Assembly: GCA_964533785.1 (NCBI GenBank)
Contig: CAZHNG010000412.1
Span: 1 to 5,597 of the forward strand
Source of the DNA: JANQRV01 sp964533785
Lineage (GTDB): Bacteria > Bacteroidota > Bacteroidia > Chitinophagales > Saprospiraceae
Direction of reading: 5' to 3'
Length of the DNA stretch: 5,597 nt
Notes under the pieces: model-generated
The model's input: the letters and a program-made list of their open reading frames with translations, nothing else
The model's database searches: none
What the model was told of the DNA's origin: nothing
Program-made: the position numbers and the translations under genes
Part shown: in pieces, positions 1-5,597 of the stretch
Numbering within the stretch: the stretch's first letter is position 1
How the letters are laid out: every line of letters starts with the position of its first letter

Positions 1-3
1 TAG

Positions 4-23
4 TCCTGACGGTACCGTCAGGA
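4..23. repeat. Perfect 20-bp palindrome, candidate terminator stem or operator
   Basis: The sequence TCCTGACGGTACCGTCAGGA is identical to its own reverse complement. As RNA it would fold into an 8-bp stem with a GTAC loop. No run of T follows on the plus strand (next comes GAGTGTGAACATAACA), so it is not a textbook rho-independent terminator. It could be the terminator of a gene lying to the left of the window, a bidirectional terminator, or a binding site for a dimeric regulator. It lies about 340 bp before the first gene, which is far for an operator of that gene. The structure is certain; the role is not. Confidence 0.55.
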
Positions 24-360
24 GAGTGTGAACATAACATAAAATAATTCTGCTCGATTACTTAAAGCTTGCTTTGAATTTAAGTAGGAGAGGGCATGTG
101 ATCCATTTGGTTAAATTATCTTTAGGTACGTACATAAATAATATATGAATGCTACCAAGAGACACTTTCTCGATACAGTCAAATTTACGAGTCTCTGACT
201 CAATTAGGTGCTCAAAGTTTGAGACTTGGACGAGTAACGAATAATTGTAGTTAATGTGCTTATCTAGAGATAAATTTATTATTCGCTTGAGTATTGGAGG
301 TTCTGATTTGAGAATCAAGAATATACCTTTCTATTACCTTATCGAAAATTTACGCTACTT
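24..360. other. AT-rich intergenic region upstream of the three-gene cluster
   Basis: This stretch is clearly more AT-rich than the genes that follow and shows no recognisable protein or RNA gene. A small hairpin (GAGTC, TCT loop, GACTC) sits at 189-201. The self-complementary GTACGTAC lies at 126-133. The promoter of the downstream cluster should be here. The nearest match to the Bacteroidota -7 box (TAnnTTTG) is TACCTTTC at 324-331, with one mismatch and no well-spaced TTG -33 box, so no promoter is called. A doubtful minus-strand reading frame inside the region is listed separately. Confidence 0.5.
58..318 (-). CDS. Doubtful small ORF, 86 aa, no recognised family
   Basis: A minus-strand frame of 86 codons opens with TTG, not ATG. 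An AAAGG stretch lies about 8 bases upstream and could act as a weak ribosome site. The product would be rich in Ile, Leu, Lys and Asn, with a mixed hydrophobic/charged pattern, and shows no signal peptide, clear membrane segment or motif that I recognise. In its favour, an 86-codon open frame is somewhat unlikely by chance in AT-rich DNA, where stop codons are common, and nothing else occupies the region. Against it are the non-ATG start, the lack of any family and its isolation. It may be spurious or the remnant of a decayed gene. Confidence 0.18.
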   Translation of the reverse strand: MILKSEPPILKRIINLSLDKHINYNYSLLVQVSNFEHLIESETRKFDCIEKVSLGSIHILFMYVPKDNLTKWITCPLLLKFKASFK

Positions 361-1326
361 ATGTTAAAGTATTTCCATTTACTCCTGTTTGTATTTTTTT
401 CCCTGCTTTTTTCAGCATGCGGCGGAAAAGTTAATCAAAAAATTTTCATAAAGAAGGAAAAATCAAGCGGAATGCAAATCGCACGGCTTACCAGCAACGA
501 TGCTTCTGATTTTCAGGCTATCCGTGAAGCCTTCAGGAATAATAATCCCGGATATGATATGATGTACGCTGCTACTGTCCAAGACATTAAAGCAAAAGCT
601 GCGAATAGGGTGGTTTTCATTCAGGAAGGAGGGGGTATGGTCTATCTGAATACCAAAGCAAATGATCGTTCTAAGTTTTCGGTAGGTGATATTATCATGT
701 TGGAAAAAGGAGTAGGTCTAAGCACGGACAGTCTCTTCAGTGCATTGGTCTTTACCGTTCCGGAAGCTTTTCCCGAGGATATCCCCGTTTTTGTACGCCC
801 GGACTGGGATGAAAATATTACTGATACGCCCGGCGGTTGCGCTACCGAAACCAACGCTTACCGAAGGATATTACTTACCTGGCTGAACAAGGTGGGACCT
901 TACCAATTTCACGCGTTAAATGCCCATCGCGTTCGCATTATGGATTCTTTTACCCATTATCATCCGCTTAAAGGTGGATTCGATGAGTTTTACCTGGTTC
1001 AAATGGCCATGCCGGGTGCCAAAATAATTACCAGCTCAAAGTTAGAACTTATTGAAAACCCCGGATTGCTGAAAAAGGAAAATTTGAAGGATTTATTACA
1101 ATCCACTCCATTGAAAGCAGGAGATTTGGTTTATCTTCCCAGAGGGATCATACACCGCGGTGTCGGTGGTGTGCTGGCGCAGGTCATCACTGTTCCCGGT
1201 TTCGTACCTGGTTCTGAAATAGGAATAGACCACCATTTGAAAGCCATAAATGAGCAATTTCAACTGAAAGGTGAGGAAGAATTACCTTTGAATGTCAGTG
1301 CATCAAAGGCTCCTGTCGTCAAATGA
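361..1326 (+). CDS. Cupin-domain lipoprotein (bicupin-like, one metal site)
   Basis: This is a 321-aa exported lipoprotein. A hydrophobic signal segment (residues 4-19) ends in LFSAC, so Cys20 should be lipidated; the signal fixes the ATG at 361, although no Shine-Dalgarno sequence precedes it. The body looks like two cupin halves. The N-terminal half (about 84-145) has the beta-strand and glycine pattern (IQEGGG, FSVGD) but no metal-binding histidines. The C-terminal half (about 190-285) carries H199-Y-H201, then E209, and a perfect second cupin motif, G254-x5-P260-x-G262-x2-H265. Three His and one Glu are the usual cupin metal ligands, so an Fe, Mn, Ni or Zn site is likely. The HxH-to-Glu spacing of seven residues is longer than the classical three to four. 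Cupins range from dioxygenases and isomerases to plain binding proteins, and nothing here fixes the reaction. The gene is probably first in an operon with the two genes that follow, which suggests a role in the same extracytoplasmic pathway. The cupin call is fairly sure; the function is unknown. Confidence 0.82.
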   Translation: MLKYFHLLLFVFFSLLFSACGGKVNQKIFIKKEKSSGMQIARLTSNDASDFQAIREAFRNNNPGYDMMYAATVQDIKAKAANRVVFIQEGGGMVYLNTKANDRSKFSVGDIIMLEKGVGLSTDSLFSALVFTVPEAFPEDIPVFVRPDWDENITDTPGGCATETNAYRRILLTWLNKVGPYQFHALNAHRVRIMDSFTHYHPLKGGFDEFYLVQMAMPGAKIITSSKLELIENPGLLKKENLKDLLQSTPLKAGDLVYLPRGIIHRGVGGVLAQVITVPGFVPGSEIGIDHHLKAINEQFQLKGEEELPLNVSASKAPVVK

Positions 1327-1372
1327 TTGATGGGAGATGGATGAAAATAATTATACATTTAACTGCATACTA

Positions 1373-2089
1373 ATGATGAAGTGGTTTTTTAAAATAGAAA
1401 TCTTGTTGGTCTTTTTGGCGTTGGTAATTTTGGAAGGTACGCTTTGGGCACAGCAACAGCAAAATATTCCTGCGGGTTACAAATTAGTTTACAGTGAGGA
1501 CTTTTCTGATGCATCGCCCATTAATGAGTTCATTATGACGGACAAAAGTGCCTGGAAAGTGGAGGATGGGGTGTTGGAATTATTCGGCAAGAGCAACTAC
1601 GAAGCAAGCGTGCGTTCTCCGTTCAATATAGCATTGATCAAAGGATTATTGCTGGGAGATTTCATACTGGAAGTGAACCTGGCCCAGACTGGACGCGAAT
1701 ACGGACACCGAGATCTATGTGTTTTTTTCAACGTTAAAGACCCTACCAATTTCTATTATGTCCATTTGGCTACTAAAGCAGATGATCATGCCAATAATAT
1801 TTTTCTGGTCAACGACGAGCCCAGGGTAAAAATAGCGGAAAAAACTTCGACGGGAACCAATTGGGGCGACACCGGCAGTTGGCACAAAGTTCGTATTGAA
1901 AGAAAGGTCGATACGGGTTCTATCCGGATCTTTTTTGATGATATGGAAGAACCGGTTATGGTAGCGACCGACACTCATTTTGATTACGGACATATCGGTT
2001 TCGGCTCATTTGATGATACAGGCCGTTTCGATAACATTAAGATATGGGCACCCAACCTCGTCCAAAAGAAACAAGACTTTTTTCATTGA
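1373..2089 (+). CDS. Secreted concanavalin A-like (LamG/DUF1080-like) protein
   Basis: This is a secreted protein of about 238 aa. The frame is open from an ATG at 1337, but that start puts a polar, acidic 12-residue stretch (MDENNYTFNCIL) before the signal peptide. I prefer the paired ATGs at 1373/1376, which give a normal signal: MMKWFFK, a hydrophobic core, then TLWA before QQQQ, with signal peptidase I cleavage likely after Ala26. There is no lipobox. The mature part (about residues 36-225) reads as a jelly-roll beta-sandwich of the concanavalin A-like/LamG or 3-keto-disaccharide hydrolase (DUF1080) type. It has an opening YSEDFSD strand, WKVEDGVLEL, a central block with FYYVHLATKADDHANN, then GSWHKVRIERK, IRIFFDD and a closing GHIGFGSFDDTGRFDNIKIW strand. 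Such domains bind or cleave carbohydrates, and those near PVC-type dehydrogenases are often DUF1080. I see no convincing glycosidase catalytic motif, so a binding role is equally possible. It lies 46 bp after the cupin gene (10 bp with the longer start) and 19 bp before the dehydrogenase, as in an operon. Confidence 0.8.
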   Translation: MMKWFFKIEILLVFLALVILEGTLWAQQQQNIPAGYKLVYSEDFSDASPINEFIMTDKSAWKVEDGVLELFGKSNYEASVRSPFNIALIKGLLLGDFILEVNLAQTGREYGHRDLCVFFNVKDPTNFYYVHLATKADDHANNIFLVNDEPRVKIAEKTSTGTNWGDTGSWHKVRIERKVDTGSIRIFFDDMEEPVMVATDTHFDYGHIGFGSFDDTGRFDNIKIWAPNLVQKKQDFFH

Positions 2090-2108
2090 TTTTAACTAAT
2101 TGAACATT

Positions 2109-5100
2109 ATGCGTATTTGGGGCACGATGTGTTTTTTATTGTTGGTATTGGTAGCCTGCAAGGTCAATACAACGGATAAGGTAGTGAATAAAATCGCTAC
2201 CACCAATGCCGAAGATTTTGAAGATGAAAACAAAGCGGCTGTTCAGCTTAATGATAGCTTCGATCTGAAATTATGGGCACCTGGTTCCTTATTATCCAAT
2301 GCTGTTGCCATCAGTTTTGATCCCAACGGGGTGGCTTACGTTGCTGAGACCCAACGGAGAAAAACCTCCGACCTTGATATCCGGGCTCACCGGGATTGGA
2401 TGCTGGAAGATCTGGCTTTGCAAACACTGGAAGATACGGAGCAATTCCATTTGAGAAAACTAGCTACGGAACGCAGCGATACTAACCGCTGGATGGAAGA
2501 TTTTAATCAGGATGGGAAACGGGATTACCGCGACCTTGAAGTCCAAAGCGAATACATCAGAAGAATATGGGATGGAGATCAGGACGGCAGGGCAGACTCA
2601 TCCAGCCTGTATGCCGAAGGTTTTAACACTATGCTTACTGGGGTGGGAGCGGGCGTACTATACCACAATAATGAAGTTTTTTACACGGCAGCTCCCAATG
2701 TTTACCGGCTTAAAGATATGGATCAAGATGGTTCAGCGGATGAGCGGGCGGTGATCAGCCGCGGGTTTGGTATCCATATTGCGTATGCGGGGCATGATAT
2801 GTCCGGATTGACGGTCGGACCAGACGGTAAGATATACTGGGCCATTGGTGATCTGGGAGCTAATGTGGTGGACCAAACCGGCAAACGGTGGGCGTATCCC
2901 AACGAAGGGGTGGTCGTTCGCGCCAATCCCGACGGTAGTGATTTTGAAGTTTTTGCGCATGGTCTGCGCAATACCCAGGAATTAGCTTTTGATGATTATG
3001 GTAATCTGATCAGTGTAGATAACGACGGGGATCATCCCGGCGAACATGAGCGTTTTGTACACATCATCGAAGGAATGGATGCCGGTTGGCGTATTAACTG
3101 GCAATTTGGTAAATACGGAGAAAAGAATGAATCCTATAAAGTATGGATGGACGAAGGTTTGCACCTGCCTTACTTTCCCGGGCAAGCTGCCTACATCGTC
3201 CCACCCCTGGCTTTGGCGCCTAACGGACCCGCCGGGCTGGCCTACAATCCCGGAACGGCATTGAATGATCAGTGGCGGGGATATTTTTTCGCTTCTTATT
3301 TTAAGGGGAGTTCTGCCAGATCACAAATTCAGGCATTTAAATTGAAACCCAAAGGCGCTTCTTTTGAATTGGCGGATACGGTCAGCGTATTATCCGGTAT
3401 TGCTTCTACCGGTTGTACCTTTGGGCCCGACGGTGCCTTATACATAAATGACTGGCTGGATGGATACGCCAAAAAGCCGAGAGGCAGGATCTGGAAGATT
3501 GATGTGCCGCAAAAACAACAAGAACAACGTTTGCGTACGCAACAGCTTATTCAGGAAGGAACTCAGGCTAAAAGTAAGGAGGAGCTGGCTGAACTACTGG
3601 CTTATCCCGATCAACGGATCCGCTTAGCTGCCCAGTTTGAATTGGTAGAGCGAAATGATGCGGAAACCCTGGAGCAGGTGGTGAGAATACGGAAGTCTGA
3701 CCTCGCCCGAATTCACGCTATTTGGGGTTTGGGACAATTGGCCAGGAAAAATGATGAGATAGCCGTTCAGCTCCTTCCTTTTCTGAGGGATGAAGATGAA
3801 AATATCAGGGCTCAGGCGGCGAAAGTTTTGGGCGATGCCCGCTATGAGCCGGCATTGGCACAACTGACGGATCTGTTACAGGACAATTCGGCGAAAGTAC
3901 AATTCTTTGCTGCGCAAGCGCTCGGAAAACTGGAAAATGCCAAGCCTTTTGATTCAATGGTAGCCATTTTAGAACGCATCGAAGATCAGGACCTGGCATT
4001 GCGCCATGCAGTAGTCAATGCGCTTTCGAAAATGCCGGTGGAGGAGGAGCTGGTAAATTTGCGTACTCATCCATCGATGTTTGTTCGTCTGGCAACGGTC
4101 GTAGTACTGCGGCAAAAGCGTTCTCCGGGATTAGCAGTCTTTCTGGAAGATCGAGATCCACTTGTCGTGGTCGAAGCAGCCAGGGCTATTCATGACGATA
4201 CATCTGTTCCTGAAGCTTTGCCCGCTTTAGCGAGATCTTTGGAAAGAACTGATATTGACAACGAAGCATTCTTGCGCAGAGCCATTAATGCAAACCTGAG
4301 GATTGGTGACGAGGCGAGTGCTCAGCGTTTGATCGTTTTTGCGGCAAATCCGAAAGTTTCACAAGCAATGCGAAAAGACGCTTTGTGGGCATTGGGTTAT
4401 TGGGCAAATCCACCGGTTTTGGACAGGGTAGAGGGGCGTTACCGGTTATTACCGGCACGTGACGTTCAACTGGCTTACCAAGCCGTAGGTCCTTATGTCT
4501 TTGATCTACTGGAAAATTCGTTACCCGAAATCAGGACGGCCGTTGCTACCTTGATCGGACGGCTTGATTATCAGGAAGCCATGCCCGATCTGTACGCCAT
4601 TCTGGAAAACCGGAATGAACCCTCAGCCTTGCGGATAGCTGCCTTGGAATCTTTGGTTCGAAGTAAGGATAAGCGCATCAATGGGGCACTAGATTTAGCC
4701 TTATCTTCTCCGTTACCGGATATTCGACAATCTGCTCAGGATTTACTGGCTAGTATAGACCTTCCCGCGGCGCAGAAAGTGCAGATGACCTCTAAAATAT
4801 TGGATAACGGGAATATTGATGAAAAGCAAAGAGCTATTGCTAATCTGGCTACCTTAAAAGACGAGGAAGCGGATCGTATTCTGAGCGGCTGGATGGATAG
4901 TTTGCTGGAGGACGAGATCGAACCGGAATTAAAACTGGACGTACTGATGGCCGTGGAAAAAAGTGGGGCTGTCGAGCTGAAAGAAAAAAAATTGGCTTAC
5001 GAAACTTCGCTGGATTCTACCAATAAACTGGAATTGTACCAGGAAACGCTTTGGGGAGGCAATGTGGAAAAGGGCAGACGGCTTTTTTACCGGGATCAAT

Positions 5101-5480
5101 CCGCTCAGTGCGTGAGGTGCCATCAAGTAGATGGAGAGGGCGGGCTGGTAGGCCCCAATCTGTCCAATATCGCCGGAAAACTATCACGCGAGCAATTGCT
5201 GGAATCTATGATCAATCCGGATGCCAGGATCGCTCCCGGTTATGGTACGGTATTATTGGAATTAAAGGACGGACGGTCTTTGGCAGGTATTGCTATATCG
5301 GAAAAGGAAGATGCAATCAGATTAAAAGTAGGGGAGGAAGTACAAGAATTGGCGATGGGTGAAGTTAAAACTAAGGAGTATTTGGCCTCGGGAATGCCTT
5401 CTATGGATGGAATGTTGAGCAAGAGTCAGATACGAGACCTAGTGGCTTACCTGGTTAGTTTGAAAAAGAATCCCTTGTAA
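2109..5480 (+). CDS. PVC-type dehydrogenase lipoprotein: beta-propeller, HEAT repeats, cytochrome c domain
   Basis: This is a 1123-aa lipoprotein and probable redox enzyme. The frame can be read from a TTG at 2100, but the ATG at 2109 gives a compact signal (MRIWGTM, hydrophobic core, LVAC) with Cys17 lipidated. Residues about 35-465 form a six-bladed propeller of the PQQ-dependent soluble glucose dehydrogenase type (Pirellula/Verrucomicrobium N-terminal family, TIGR02604-like). Blocks resembling that enzyme are GHDMSGLTVGPDGKIYWAIGD (split here as H229, then SGLTVGPDGKIY, then AIGD), HGLRNTQELAF with R287 and N288, and VDNDGDHPGEHERF. From memory, H229, R287 and N288 line up with catalytic His144, Arg228 and Asn229 of Acinetobacter sGDH. 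Three DxDxDG-type calcium loops lie at 131-139, 155-163 and 203-211. Residues about 488-950 are helical HEAT repeats (for example IRAQAAKVLGD at 566, VQFFAAQALGKL at 597). Residues 984-1120 are a haem domain (TIGR02603-like) with C1001-V-R-C1004-H1005 and a probable distal Met at M1096 (SGMPSMDGML). Electrons from the propeller substrate would pass to the haem and then to a respiratory carrier. Cofactor and substrate are inferred. The frame is intact, with no frameshift. Confidence 0.92.
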   Translation: MRIWGTMCFLLLVLVACKVNTTDKVVNKIATTNAEDFEDENKAAVQLNDSFDLKLWAPGSLLSNAVAISFDPNGVAYVAETQRRKTSDLDIRAHRDWMLEDLALQTLEDTEQFHLRKLATERSDTNRWMEDFNQDGKRDYRDLEVQSEYIRRIWDGDQDGRADSSSLYAEGFNTMLTGVGAGVLYHNNEVFYTAAPNVYRLKDMDQDGSADERAVISRGFGIHIAYAGHDMSGLTVGPDGKIYWAIGDLGANVVDQTGKRWAYPNEGVVVRANPDGSDFEVFAHGLRNTQELAFDDYGNLISVDNDGDHPGEHERFVHIIEGMDAGWRINWQFGKYGEKNESYKVWMDEGLHLPYFPGQAAYIVPPLALAPNGPAGLAYNPGTALNDQWRGYFFASYFKGSSARSQIQAFKLKPKGASFELADTVSVLSGIASTGCTFGPDGALYINDWLDGYAKKPRGRIWKIDVPQKQQEQRLRTQQLIQEGTQAKSKEELAELLAYPDQRIRLAAQFELVERNDAETLEQVVRIRKSDLARIHAIWGLGQLARKNDEIAVQLLPFLRDEDENIRAQAAKVLGDARYEPALAQLTDLLQDNSAKVQFFAAQALGKLENAKPFDSMVAILERIEDQDLALRHAVVNALSKMPVEEELVNLRTHPSMFVRLATVVVLRQKRSPGLAVFLEDRDPLVVVEAARAIHDDTSVPEALPALARSLERTDIDNEAFLRRAINANLRIGDEASAQRLIVFAANPKVSQAMRKDALWALGYWANPPVLDRVEGRYRLLPARDVQLAYQAVGPYVFDLLENSLPEIRTAVATLIGRLDYQEAMPDLYAILENRNEPSALRIAALESLVRSKDKRINGALDLALSSPLPDIRQSAQDLLASIDLPAAQKVQMTSKILDNGNIDEKQRAIANLATLKDEEADRILSGWMDSLLEDEIEPELKLDVLMAVEKSGAVELKEKKLAYETSLDSTNKLELYQETLWGGNVEKGRRLFYRDQSAQCVRCHQVDGEGGLVGPNLSNIAGKLSREQLLESMINPDARIAPGYGTVLLELKDGRSLAGIAISEKEDAIRLKVGEEVQELAMGEVKTKEYLASGMPSMDGMLSKSQIRDLVAYLVSLKKNPL

Positions 5481-5546
5481 TTATCCGTTTTAGGGAACTT
5501 GATGTTCTAACAAATTGTTCTTAAATTGTGTGTTATTATTAATTTG
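5481..5546. other. AT-rich spacer after the dehydrogenase gene
   Basis: The stretch after the TAA stop holds a weak inverted repeat (GAAC, TTGAT loop, GTTC, about 5496-5508) and an imperfect AACAA-A-TTGTT symmetry. Neither is followed by a solid T run, so I do not call a terminator. No gene or RNA is seen. Confidence 0.45.
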
Positions 5547-5588
5547 GACTTTTGACGCTAGACGCTAGACGCTAGATTTTAGACAACA
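5547..5588. repeat. Tandem heptanucleotide repeat (GACGCTA)3 with degenerate flanking units
   Basis: Three perfect head-to-tail copies of GACGCTA lie at 5554-5574. The 7-base register extends further, with GACTTTT before them (5547-5553) and GATTTTA and GACAACA after (5575-5588), so six units in a row begin with GA. Each junction makes a CTAG palindrome. This resembles the short tandemly repeated heptamers known from intergenic DNA of cyanobacteria and some other bacteria, whose function is uncertain. The repeat lies outside genes and near the right edge of the window. Confidence 0.75.
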
Positions 5589-5597
5589 AAACGCTGA

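Noticed and set aside
324..331. TACCTTTC as a Bacteroidota -7 promoter box for the cluster
   Set aside because: It has one mismatch to TAnnTTTG and no TTG at the expected spacing of about 19-21 bases upstream; such matches are common by chance in AT-rich DNA.
1337..1372. N-terminal extension of the concanavalin-like protein from the ATG at 1337
   Set aside because: It adds an acidic, polar stretch before an otherwise normal signal peptide; the GGGAG before it is directly adjacent to the ATG, too close to serve as a ribosome site. It cannot be fully excluded.
1715..1993. Minus-strand frames opposite the concanavalin-like gene
   Set aside because: They are antisense shadows of a well-supported coding frame and show no domain features.
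2100..2108. TTG start for the dehydrogenase gene
   Set aside because: The in-frame ATG at 2109 gives a better, shorter lipoprotein signal, and no ribosome site favours the TTG.
5051..5362. 103-codon plus-strand frame inside the haem domain
   Set aside because: It overlaps the strongly supported cytochrome domain in another frame and has an arginine/glycine-rich shadow composition with no recognisable motif.
5496..5508. GAAC-TTGAT-GTTC hairpin as terminator of the operon
   Set aside because: The stem is only 4 bp, and no T run follows it.

Overview
The window looks like a piece of a Bacteroidota chromosome, possibly from a Saprospirales/Cytophagales-like free-living bacterium. The reasons are AT-rich spacers around genes of moderate GC, no clear Shine-Dalgarno sequence before the three genes, lipoprotein signals ending in SAC or VAC, and a gene set (cupin lipoprotein, concanavalin-like secreted protein, HEAT-repeat dehydrogenase with a C-terminal haem domain) familiar from this phylum and from Planctomycetes/Verrucomicrobia. 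The taxonomic call is an inference from style, not from a marker gene.

Layout: positions 1-360 are an AT-rich intergenic region. It opens with a perfect 20-bp palindrome (4-23) and holds one doubtful small minus-strand reading frame. Three plus-strand genes then follow closely and probably form one transcription unit: a bicupin-like lipoprotein (361-1326), a secreted beta-sandwich protein of the concanavalin A-like/DUF1080-like type (about 1373-2089), and a large lipoprotein (2109-5480). The large lipoprotein joins a soluble-glucose-dehydrogenase-like beta-propeller, a long HEAT-repeat section and a c-type cytochrome domain with a CVRCH haem site. The tail (5481-5597) is AT-rich non-coding DNA with a tandem heptanucleotide repeat (GACGCTA)3, set in a longer 7-base-periodic stretch of about 42 bp.

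All three proteins carry export signals, and two should be lipid-anchored, so they should act together outside the cytoplasm. The large protein is the likely redox enzyme: its propeller would oxidise a sugar-like or alcohol substrate and its own haem domain would take the electrons. The concanavalin-like protein could bind or process a carbohydrate, and the cupin could be a metal-dependent accessory enzyme or binding protein. The substrate and the joint pathway cannot be read from the sequence. No RNA gene, CRISPR array, transposase or integrase was seen.
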